This document shows positions 54,665 through 62,634 of a stretch of 64,000 nt of DNA, piece by piece. Numbering within the stretch: the stretch's first letter is position 1; each line of letters opens with the position of its first letter. A model generated the notes under the pieces. The model ran no database searches. It was not told where the DNA came from and saw only the letters and a list, made by a program, of their open reading frames with translations. Both the position numbers and the translations under genes were made by a program. Origin of the DNA: Pseudacidobacterium ailaaui (GTDB taxonomy: Bacteria > Acidobacteriota > Terriglobia > Terriglobales > Acidobacteriaceae); assembly GCF_000688455.1 (NCBI RefSeq), contig NZ_JIAL01000001.1, forward strand, positions 3,193,001 to 3,257,000, written 5' to 3'.

Positions 54665-57600
54665 ATGCATACGACCAAGTATCCTTTCTATCGTTTTCCG
54701 CTGAGCATAGCGCCTCTGGCGGCGATCCTCCTTCTTGTGGTCGCCCTCTGCGGAGGCAGGACTGCGTTCAGCCAGACGGACACTGCCCGGATCCAGGGTA
54801 CGGTCCTCGATCAGAGCGGTGCGGCAATTCCCAATGCCACAATTACCCTGACCAACACCGACACGGGTGTGATCCAGACAGCGACCAGTGATAGCGCCGG
54901 CAATTTCACTTTCAATGCGCTTACACGCGGAAATTACACGGCCGAGGCGCAGGCGGCAGGCTTCACCACGCAGACGCAGAAGCTGACGCTCGAAGTCTCG
55001 CAGGTGCAGGCCCTCAATTTCCGGATGCAGCCAGGAGCAGTTTCAACCTCTGTCACCGTCACCGACGCCGCGCCCATTGTCGATACTGCTACCTCTTCCA
55101 CCGGGGCGGTGATTCAGGGAAAGCAGATTACTGAGCTGCCGCTGAATGGACGCAATTTCACGCAACTGGCGCTACTCTCACCCGGCGTCACACGCGGCGC
55201 TTACGGTGATAACGCTGACGGCTCCCAGGGAAACACGGAGACCTATCGCTATGCCGAAAGTGGTGGTGCGGCGCTTTCGGTCAACGGTCTGCGCCCGCAG
55301 TCGAACAATTTTCTGCTCGATGGCATTGATAACAATGAATCCCTGGTAAATACCCTGGTCTTCTTTCCACCGGTAGACGCAACGCAGGAGTTCCGGATTA
55401 CGACCAGTGTTGCTCCGGCGGAGTTCGGCCGTGCCGGGGGCGCAATTATAGAAAGCTCGATCAAATCCGGGAGCAACAGCATTCACGGCTCTCTGTTTGA
55501 GTTCTATCGGAGCCAGGCCTTTGATTCCAATCCGAATTACCGGTTCTTCGGCACGCAAGAGGTTGCACCGCTGCCATTCAACCGCAATCAGTTTGGCGGG
55601 TCGCTCGGACTTCCCCTTATCAAGGACAGGCTCTTTGCTTTTGGTGATTATCAAGGGCTTCGGGAAAAATATCCAACAAACCTAGGCTTTGCAACTGTGC
55701 CCACAGCACTGATGCGCACAGGAAACTTCTCTGAGCTGCTGAATCCGGCGTTGAGTGGAGGAAATTATCTGACTACGGTTCCCAGTTGCGCGTATCCGTC
55801 GGGTACGACGGCACCTCCCAGTAAAGGACAGATTTACGACCCGCTGACCTGTACGCCGATTCCTGGCAATGTGGTTCCCCCGGGCAGATACATGAACCAG
55901 GCTGCCCTGAACTACCTGAATGCTTTCCCTTTGCCGAATGTTCCCGGAGTCATCGAAAACAACTGGGAAGGTACGCAGTCTTTTATCAGCCACTATAACG
56001 ACTTCGACGTGCGGCTTGACTTTGTTCCGGACACCAAAGATGCCTTCTTTGTGCGATACAGTTATGCTCACGATTACTCAAACAAGACATCTCTGTTTGA
56101 AAACCTTCCTGCAGGCTTCGGCCTGGGCAATGGAGCGAACTTCACCCACGCGCAGGGAGTGGCGGTAGGGTATACACGCACCTTTACCCCGTCCATCGTC
56201 AATGAACTGCGGCTTGGATATATTCGTGACACATTTGGACAAACTCCAGAGCTGAGCGGCATCCCGGTCTCTGCCAACCTCGGCATCGTAAATGCTAACC
56301 GCACGCCGGAATTGGGTGGGGGAGCGCTTATTGGCGGCTACAACGCTGAGATCCAGTACACCGGCGATTATGGCAGCTATCTGGTCCCTGAGAATACCTA
56401 TGAGATCAGCAATGTGACCACCTGGACGCATGGGGCCCACAACATCCGCCTCGGCGCGATGGGCATCCGCCGTGAAGTCGCCTTCTTCCGTCCCATTGCT
56501 GGCAAGGGCTATTTCTTTATCGGTCCCGGAACAGGAGACTACACCGGCTATGAGGTTTCTGAACTGCTGCTGGGTTTTGTTGATAACTATCAGATTGGTT
56601 CGCAAGACGGCTTCTTTGGCACCCGCAATTATGAGATTGGCGTCTTCGGGCAGGACGATTGGCGGGTTTCACGCAGGCTAACACTGAACCTGGGACTGCG
56701 ATATGACATCCTGACCTGGCCGACTGAAGAGCATAACCGGCAAGCTGCCTTGAATGTGGCCACAGGCACGGTCATGCTGGCTGGAGCCAATGGAATCCCC
56801 CGCACCATTCTGAATAATGATTATGGTGACATCGGCCCCCGTATCGGATTTGCTTACGACCTTTTTGGAAATGGCAAAGCAGCGCTGCGCGGCGGATACG
56901 GGATGTTTTATTTTGTTGACCGCGGAGGCATCAGCAACCAGTTAGGCCAGCAGCCGCCTTTCGGAGGCAGCACAACTTATTTCGCAAATCAGGGCTACCG
57001 CATCACCTTCAGCGGGCAGGGACCCAAGGGTAATGGTCTCTCAGGTTCCACTGACAATGCAGCGGCCACTGCTGCGCTGTTTGCTCCAGGATATCCCAAC
57101 TTTGACCCCGCCAATCCACCTGCTGGGACAAACTTTCTTGCTGTGGAGCGCGACAGCAAAAACTCACGGATCCAGCAATGGAACCTGCAGCTGGAACAGC
57201 AGATTACAAGCAAGACCGTTGCTGACATCACGTATATCGGTACAAAGGCCGACCACCTTTCTACTTACTACGACTACAACGACAATCAATTCACTACCGG
57301 GAACAAGAACTTCCCGCTTCTGGGCTCCATTACCTGGCAGCGCTATGCCGGCACACTGAAGTACAACGGCTTACAGACATCCATCAGCCATCGTTACAGC
57401 CAGGGACTGATTGTTACCGGTGCATACACCTGGTCACATGCTCTCGACAATTCTCCAGGTGCATTTGAAGGCGCCAGCGCCCTGTTTTACTTTGATCCTG
57501 CCGCCAATTATGGAAACTCCAATACAGACCAGCGCAATGTAGCCAGCGCCAGCATTTTGTATGAGCTTCCCTTTGGACGTGGGAAGACCTATGGCGGCAA

Positions 57601-58084
57601 TGTTTCACGCCCCATGGACTGGCTCATCGGCGGATGGCAAACCAATCTGGTTGCTTTCCTGGGAACCGGAACTCCAACCGACATTTCGGCCAACCAGAAC
57701 AACCCGAATCGGCCTGACCTGATTGCACCCATCCGCTACCCGAAAAGCATCACTGGACACTGGTTCGATCCAGGCTCGTTTTCTGACAGCAGTATTCCAG
57801 TCGTCAGCACACCCAATGGCAATGTATGGGCCCGTATCGGCACCCTGCGTCGCAATCAGGTCTACGGTCCAGGGACCCGGACGGTAGATTTTTCTCTACA
57901 AAAAAATCTTCACCTGACCGAGCGCTACAACCTTGAATTGCACGGAGATGGCTTTAACATCTTCAACACACCGCAGTTCACCAATCCCGATTCTGGCTTC
58001 ACCGATGCCAATTTTGGAAAGATTACCGGGACACGGCAGTTCTCCAACCGGGAAATCCAACTGGCAGCGCGGCTGACCTTCTGA
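54665..58084 (+). CDS. TonB-dependent receptor, Oar-like with carboxypeptidase regulatory domain
   Basis: The 1139-aa outer-membrane protein has a signal peptide ending near RTAFSQ. An N-terminal CarboxypepD_reg-like Ig domain follows (IQGTVLDQSGAAIPNATITLTNTDTG - NYTAEAQAAGF), then a plug domain (IVDTATSSTGAVIQGKQITELPLNGRNFTQLALLSPGV) and a long beta-barrel with the terminal aromatic strand QLAARLTF. This is the Oar/acidobacterial type; the ligand is unknown but the adjacent amylase suggests oligosaccharides. No TonB box is certain. ACGGAGCC precedes the ATG. A 12-bp terminator follows the stop. The 256-bp divergent region to the regulator is AT-rich. Confidence 0.94.
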   Translation: MHTTKYPFYRFPLSIAPLAAILLLVVALCGGRTAFSQTDTARIQGTVLDQSGAAIPNATITLTNTDTGVIQTATSDSAGNFTFNALTRGNYTAEAQAAGFTTQTQKLTLEVSQVQALNFRMQPGAVSTSVTVTDAAPIVDTATSSTGAVIQGKQITELPLNGRNFTQLALLSPGVTRGAYGDNADGSQGNTETYRYAESGGAALSVNGLRPQSNNFLLDGIDNNESLVNTLVFFPPVDATQEFRITTSVAPAEFGRAGGAIIESSIKSGSNSIHGSLFEFYRSQAFDSNPNYRFFGTQEVAPLPFNRNQFGGSLGLPLIKDRLFAFGDYQGLREKYPTNLGFATVPTALMRTGNFSELLNPALSGGNYLTTVPSCAYPSGTTAPPSKGQIYDPLTCTPIPGNVVPPGRYMNQAALNYLNAFPLPNVPGVIENNWEGTQSFISHYNDFDVRLDFVPDTKDAFFVRYSYAHDYSNKTSLFENLPAGFGLGNGANFTHAQGVAVGYTRTFTPSIVNELRLGYIRDTFGQTPELSGIPVSANLGIVNANRTPELGGGALIGGYNAEIQYTGDYGSYLVPENTYEISNVTTWTHGAHNIRLGAMGIRREVAFFRPIAGKGYFFIGPGTGDYTGYEVSELLLGFVDNYQIGSQDGFFGTRNYEIGVFGQDDWRVSRRLTLNLGLRYDILTWPTEEHNRQAALNVATGTVMLAGANGIPRTILNNDYGDIGPRIGFAYDLFGNGKAALRGGYGMFYFVDRGGISNQLGQQPPFGGSTTYFANQGYRITFSGQGPKGNGLSGSTDNAAATAALFAPGYPNFDPANPPAGTNFLAVERDSKNSRIQQWNLQLEQQITSKTVADITYIGTKADHLSTYYDYNDNQFTTGNKNFPLLGSITWQRYAGTLKYNGLQTSISHRYSQGLIVTGAYTWSHALDNSPGAFEGASALFYFDPAANYGNSNTDQRNVASASILYELPFGRGKTYGGNVSRPMDWLIGGWQTNLVAFLGTGTPTDISANQNNPNRPDLIAPIRYPKSITGHWFDPGSFSDSSIPVVSTPNGNVWARIGTLRRNQVYGPGTRTVDFSLQKNLHLTERYNLELHGDGFNIFNTPQFTNPDSGFTDANFGKITGTRQFSNREIQLAARLTF

Positions 58085-58099
58085 TATTCATCTTTTACT

Positions 58100-58136
58100 G
58101 CGCTGCGCCGGCTCTTCCGGCGTAGCGCTCTTTTTT
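58100..58136 (+). terminator. Intrinsic terminator after the TonB receptor gene
   Basis: GCGCTGCGCCGG, loop CTCTT, CCGGCGTAGCGC form a 12-bp stem with one G-U, followed by TCTTTTTTC. It separates the receptor from the amylase gene, which begins 17 bp later, so read-through or a separate promoter is needed for the latter. Confidence 0.85.
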
Positions 58137-58153
58137 CAAAAAAAGGATTCCTC

Positions 58154-60052
58154 ATGCTGCTGCGGAAGTGTGTGCTGGCTGCTCTGGCCCTGGCTTTTTC
58201 TATTTCCAGCCCTTTGCTGGCCCAGGATGTGGCAAAGTGCGAAGAGGGGCAAGGCTCTGCTCCCTGCATCGACAGAATTGACCCGCCAAACTGGTGGGCA
58301 GAAATGCCCGCACCCATGCTTCTGCTGCATGGAGTACACCTCGATCATGCGCACTTTCTTTTAGAGGGGACGCATATTGGGCTGACAAAGAAACAAGTTT
58401 CAGAAAATGGCCACTGGGCCTTTCTCTGGTTGGATACGCAGGGCTCTCCCGTGCAAAAACTCAGAATCGTGGCTGAATCCACATCCGGACATGCGGAAAA
58501 GACATTCGAGTTGATGCAGCGTAGACCCTCCTCGGCCGGGTTCCAGGGCATTGCCCCAAAAGATGTCATTTACTTGATTATGACCGACCGTTTTGCTGAC
58601 GGCGATCCATCCAATGACAGCATCGGCGGTGACGATGGAGGCCGCGGGGCGCCGCGCGGCTGGCATGGCGGTGACTTCAAGGGCATCGAAGAGCACCTGG
58701 ATTATCTTCAACATCTGGGTGTTACCACCCTCTGGCTGACGCCTATTGAAAGCAATGCTGGAATGAAAGACTCATACCATGGGTACGGGGCCACAGACTT
58801 GTACGCCACCGACCCGCATTTTGGCTCCATCGACGATTATCTGGACTTGGTGAAGGCGCTGCACGCCAGGGGGATGAAGATCATGATGGATGTGGTGCCA
58901 AACCACGTAGGGGCCGCAATTTTGTGGGTGAAAGACCCTCCTGCGCCTGAGTGGTTCCACGGCACGCCTGCACACCATACACATCCTGTATCGCCTTTTC
59001 GCTACCTGCCCGATCCACATGCGGCACCGCTCGATGCATCCAACATCGTTACAGGATGGTTCACAGATTCGCTGCCTGACCTGAACCAGGAGAACCCACT
59101 CGTAGAAAAATATCTGATTCAGAATGCAATCTGGTGGATTGAAATGGCAGGCATTGACGGCCTTCGGGAAGACACCTTCCCTTATGTAGGAAGGCAGTTC
59201 TGGTCAGACTTTCATCACGAGATCCACACGCTCTATCCGATGATAAAGACGGTAGGTGAAATCTTTCATGCAGACCCTGACATTACCGCTTACTTTGCTG
59301 GAGGAGTCACTCGTGCTGGCATCGATACAGGGCTGGATACGCCCTTCGATTTTCCCACATACTTCTCGCTGCGGGACGTGCTGCTGCACGGCAAGCCCAT
59401 GAATGCGCTCGAAGAGTCTCTGGGACGGGACTGGCTTTATCCGCACCCGGAACGTCTGGTGACTTTTCTGGGAAATCATGACACGAAGCGTTTTCTCTCA
59501 GAGCCCGGAGCAAGCCTGGCCAAACTGAAGACAGCATTCGGCCTGCTGGCCACTTTGCGCGGAATACCGCAGATCTACAGCGGTGACGAGATCGCCATGC
59601 TCGGCGGCGATGATCCGGACAACCGCAGAGACTTTCCCGGCGGGTTTCCTGGAGACACAAATAATGCATTCATTCAGGCTGGACGCACCGCCGAACAACA
59701 GGAGGTCTACGCATGGGTGCAGGGACTGCTTCACCTTCGCTCAGATAATGCGGCCCTTACGCAAGGAGCGCAGCAAAATATCTTTGCCGACGATACCGTG
59801 CTAGCGTTTGTGCGCGGAATGCGTCTGGACTCCGGATGCAAATCGGGCGAAGATCGAGTGCTGGTAGTGGCAGGAAAGAATGATTTGACAAGACGAATTT
59901 CGCTCACCACTACACAGACTGCGCTCCAGGGTTGTGAACACTACAGCCAAATGTACCCCGCAGTACCGTCCCAATTCCATGTGACAGCAAACACCGTGAC
60001 CTTTGAGCTTCCGCCAAACGGATTTCTTATTTTTCGGTCCACCGAAAAATGA
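58154..60052 (+). CDS. Secreted GH13 alpha-amylase family (cyclomaltodextrinase-like)
   Basis: The 632-aa protein has a signal peptide (LAALALAFSISSPLLAQ) and an N-terminal strand domain (DRIDPPNWWAEMPAPMLLLHG) like the cyclomaltodextrinase N-domain. The GH13 barrel has the four conserved regions DVVPNH, the nucleophile Asp in GLREDTFPY, the acid Glu in TVGEIFHA and the FLGNHDTKR Asp. All three catalytic residues are present. It should hydrolyse alpha-1,4 glucans or cyclodextrins in the periplasm and feed the locus headed by the neighbouring TonB receptor. A terminator sits between the two. Confidence 0.92.
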   Translation: MLLRKCVLAALALAFSISSPLLAQDVAKCEEGQGSAPCIDRIDPPNWWAEMPAPMLLLHGVHLDHAHFLLEGTHIGLTKKQVSENGHWAFLWLDTQGSPVQKLRIVAESTSGHAEKTFELMQRRPSSAGFQGIAPKDVIYLIMTDRFADGDPSNDSIGGDDGGRGAPRGWHGGDFKGIEEHLDYLQHLGVTTLWLTPIESNAGMKDSYHGYGATDLYATDPHFGSIDDYLDLVKALHARGMKIMMDVVPNHVGAAILWVKDPPAPEWFHGTPAHHTHPVSPFRYLPDPHAAPLDASNIVTGWFTDSLPDLNQENPLVEKYLIQNAIWWIEMAGIDGLREDTFPYVGRQFWSDFHHEIHTLYPMIKTVGEIFHADPDITAYFAGGVTRAGIDTGLDTPFDFPTYFSLRDVLLHGKPMNALEESLGRDWLYPHPERLVTFLGNHDTKRFLSEPGASLAKLKTAFGLLATLRGIPQIYSGDEIAMLGGDDPDNRRDFPGGFPGDTNNAFIQAGRTAEQQEVYAWVQGLLHLRSDNAALTQGAQQNIFADDTVLAFVRGMRLDSGCKSGEDRVLVVAGKNDLTRRISLTTTQTALQGCEHYSQMYPAVPSQFHVTANTVTFELPPNGFLIFRSTEK

Positions 60053-60147
60053 AAGTAGGATTGCTGAATGCATGGATGGCATGGATGTGCGTTGCACTGA
60101 CTCGCAGGGTCAGCGAAGCAAACTTGAAGATGTCTGAATAAGGTTAG

Positions 60148-60239
60148 TGGCGGAGAGGGAGGGATTCGAACCCCCGATACCCGTTAAGGTATGCCTGATT
60201 TCGAGTCAGGTGCATTCAACCGGGCTCTGCCACCTCTCC
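60148..60239 (-). tRNA. tRNA-Ser (CGA)
   Basis: On the minus strand GGAGAGGTGGCAGAGCCCGG starts the gene and CCTCTCC-G-CCA ends it, with a perfect acceptor stem, a long variable arm and the T-loop GGTTCGAATCC. The anticodon loop GACTCGAAATC gives CGA, decoding UCG. It is flanked by the amylase and glycosyltransferase genes with no repeat of its 3' end seen. Confidence 0.97.
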
Positions 60240-60289
60240 GCTTTATTGGTCTGTATTCTTGATTGTAGCAGATATCAAACCGTGTAATT

Positions 60290-61414
60290 TCAAGCGTTTG
60301 CTTGTATTAAACGGTGGTACAGGTCGAGATAACGGTCCATGCTCGGGTCAAATGCAAAGCGGCGAAGGTTCTCAAATCCCCTGCTTCTCAGGTCCCTGAA
60401 ATCGTCGGCATTTTTATCAATCACCTCTGCGGCCTGCTCGGGCAGTTCAGGGTCAATATAGATGGCCGCTGTACCAGCAATCTCCGTCATGGGAGGACGA
60501 TTGCTGGTGATGACGGGACATCCGCAAGCTTGGGCCTCCAGAAGCGGCCAGCCAAAGCCTTCCTCCAGCGAGGGGAACAGCAGCGCGACAGCTCCGGAGT
60601 ACAGGGCCTGCAGCTCTTCATTCGATATGTCAACTCGCTCCACTAGGGCGTCGAGCAGATCCATTCTCTGCGCGAAATCGCGCATTTCTCTAGTCCATGG
60701 CTTCCCTGCCAAAACGAGTCTCGCATTCTGAAACCGCGGAAATTTTCGCAATTCAGAAAAAATGCGCATCACCCCCAGTCGGTTCTTGTACCAGTGATTA
60801 TTACCCACATGAAAGAAATACTCGTCGTGCACAGTGAGACCACACTTGGCTTTTTCGGCCTCAATCGCTTCCCTGCTCGCCGGAGCATATTTCCAGTGAA
60901 GCGGGTGATAGATGACTTCTAAATTCTGTGGCGCATGCGCACACAGCTCCTTTACATCCTGTAGGGTTTTCTGCGAAACACACACAATGTTTTTTGCCTG
61001 CATGAGGCTGCCTGCGATCCAATTTTGCAAAAGGCGGCCCATTTTTCCTACACGAACTCCAGGATATTTGCCGCGTGCAGAAAAAACCGCAATCAGGTCA
61101 TGACACGTAATCAGGCAAGGTTTTTTCCCAGCACACTTGAGATACATTGCATTGGAGTGGTCACAAATGTGGATCACGTCCACAGCAGCGGCCTTTTTTC
61201 GCAAATAGGGAAAAGCAAAGATATATTTGTCCAGATATCCGGCCCACTTCTTCCAGGGCCCGTGCAGCCAGGAAGGCCGGCCCAAAACCGGCGGTGGAAA
61301 GACCGTCTCAACCATGACGCCCCGACTGCGAAGTGCATGCTCCAGCATATCTGCATAGCGCAACATGCTCTCCTGGGCGTCTGGCGGATAATTGGAAATG
61401 AGCAGGACTTTCAT
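60290..61414 (-). CDS. Glycosyltransferase family 4 (GT-B)
   Basis: The 374-aa cytosolic GT-B enzyme starts KVLLISNYPPDAQESMLRYADML. Its C-terminal half has YFFHVGNNHWYKNRLGVMRIF, LVLAGKPWT and the GT4 nucleotide-sugar signature PSLEEGFGWPLLEAQACGCPVITSN followed by PPMTEIAGTAAIYIDP. It adds a sugar from a nucleotide donor to surface polysaccharide or lipid acceptors; specificity is not readable. The next gene upstream on this strand, a GME-like epimerase, is separated by a terminator, so they are separate units in one functional cluster. Confidence 0.9.
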   Translation of the reverse strand: MKVLLISNYPPDAQESMLRYADMLEHALRSRGVMVETVFPPPVLGRPSWLHGPWKKWAGYLDKYIFAFPYLRKKAAAVDVIHICDHSNAMYLKCAGKKPCLITCHDLIAVFSARGKYPGVRVGKMGRLLQNWIAGSLMQAKNIVCVSQKTLQDVKELCAHAPQNLEVIYHPLHWKYAPASREAIEAEKAKCGLTVHDEYFFHVGNNHWYKNRLGVMRIFSELRKFPRFQNARLVLAGKPWTREMRDFAQRMDLLDALVERVDISNEELQALYSGAVALLFPSLEEGFGWPLLEAQACGCPVITSNRPPMTEIAGTAAIYIDPELPEQAAEVIDKNADDFRDLRSRGFENLRRFAFDPSMDRYLDLYHRLIQANA

Positions 61415-61523
61415 GAAAGAAGCAAAGGCTTAACCTCGGGAGGTTCTGTCGTCACATATCCCTTAGCTGCGTCTTGGGCCCTGTGACTGGTCTCTGATGC
61501 AAGGATGCAAGCGTCAGGAGAGA

Positions 61524-61556
61524 AAGAAAAAGGAACGGCCTTTGTGGGGCCATTCC
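61524..61556 (-). terminator. Intrinsic terminator (minus strand) after the epimerase gene
   Basis: On the minus strand GGAATGGCC, loop CCACAAA, GGCCGTTCC form a 9-bp stem with one G-U, followed by TTTTTC. The wobble exists only in minus-strand RNA, which gives direction. It ends the transcript of the epimerase gene. Confidence 0.8.
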
Positions 61557-61569
61557 CTTTCTCAAACAA

Positions 61570-62562
61570 TTAACGGCCGACCGTGGCCAGCATCTGGCTT
61601 TCAATCCATTCGTAGGTCTTTTGCATTCCATCACGCAAGCGAATGGAAGGCTCCCACCCCAGATACTTCAGAATTTTCGTATTATCACTGTTGCGTCCGT
61701 TAACGCCCTTTGGGGCATCCAGCTTGTATTTACGCTGGAGTTTTACTCCGGCAATCTCTTCGACAATATCTACAAGCTGATTGATCGTGACTAATTCACT
61801 GCTGCCCAGATTAATGGGCTCAAGAATATCATCACTTTCAAGGATGGCCTGGGTCCCTTTGGTGCAGTCATCCACGTACATAAAACTGCGCGTCTGGGTC
61901 CCGTCTCCCCAAATTTCTATCTCGTGTTTCCCTGACATCTTTGCCTGAATGACTTTTCTGCAAATCGCTGCCGGGGCCTTTTCGCGCCCGCCGTCATACG
62001 TTCCGAAGGGACCATAGACATTGTGATAGCGTGCAACGCGGGTCTGAAGACCGAAGTCTTCTCGAAAGTGACGGCACATGCGCTCACTGAAAAGTTTTTC
62101 CCAGCCATAGCCGTCTTCAGGCAGCGCAGGATAGGCATCCTCTTCCTTCAGCGGCGCCACATCCGGGGTCTTCTGTTTTTCACCGTTATAAACACATGCT
62201 GAGGAAGAATAAAAGAAGCGCTCGACGCCGGAATCCCTTGCCGCCATCAGCATATGCGTATTGGTCAGAACACTCAGCATGCACAACGCTTTATTGTTCT
62301 CAATAAAGCCCATTCCACCCATGTCTGCTGCCAGTTGGAAAACTACCTGGGTTCCCTTGGCCGCTTGATAACAGTTGTCCTTTTCGCGAAGGTCCAGGAC
62401 CAGGTTTTCGACGTCCTTTGACTTCTGGTACCACTCGTCGAGCGGCTTTATATCTACAGCGCGTACTACATTGACACCATTCTTCAAAAGAGCATTCACC
62501 AGATGTCCGCCGATAAATCCACCCGCCCCACAAACCACTACCTTTTCATTCGTCAGTTTCAT
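61570..62562 (-). CDS. GDP-mannose 3,5-epimerase-like nucleotide-sugar SDR
   Basis: The 330-aa extended SDR has VVCGAGGFIGGHLVNALL at the N-terminus. It carries hallmarks of plant GDP-mannose 3,5-epimerase: LAADMGGMGFIENNKA, FFYSSSACVYN, YGWEKLFSERMCRHF and ARYHNVYGPFGTYDGGREKAPAAICRKV. The catalytic YxxxK is YGWEK. It would turn GDP-mannose into GDP-L-galactose or GDP-L-gulose for glycan synthesis. Exact substrate is inferred from motif recall. TGGAGCAAGGA precedes the ATG. It lies between UDP-glucose dehydrogenase and GT4 genes. Confidence 0.85.
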   Translation of the reverse strand: MKLTNEKVVVCGAGGFIGGHLVNALLKNGVNVVRAVDIKPLDEWYQKSKDVENLVLDLREKDNCYQAAKGTQVVFQLAADMGGMGFIENNKALCMLSVLTNTHMLMAARDSGVERFFYSSSACVYNGEKQKTPDVAPLKEEDAYPALPEDGYGWEKLFSERMCRHFREDFGLQTRVARYHNVYGPFGTYDGGREKAPAAICRKVIQAKMSGKHEIEIWGDGTQTRSFMYVDDCTKGTQAILESDDILEPINLGSSELVTINQLVDIVEEIAGVKLQRKYKLDAPKGVNGRNSDNTKILKYLGWEPSIRLRDGMQKTYEWIESQMLATVGR

Positions 62563-62634
62563 TCCTTGCTCCAGTTTGATTGAGTCTAACTAACCACCAG
62601 GCCCTGCGTCTCAAAAAGCATACTTTGTAAACAG

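Noticed and set aside
54487-54891. 134-codon frame upstream of and overlapping the TonB receptor start
   Set aside because: Its second half is a shadow of the receptor signal and Ig domain, and the first part lies in the divergent regulatory region.
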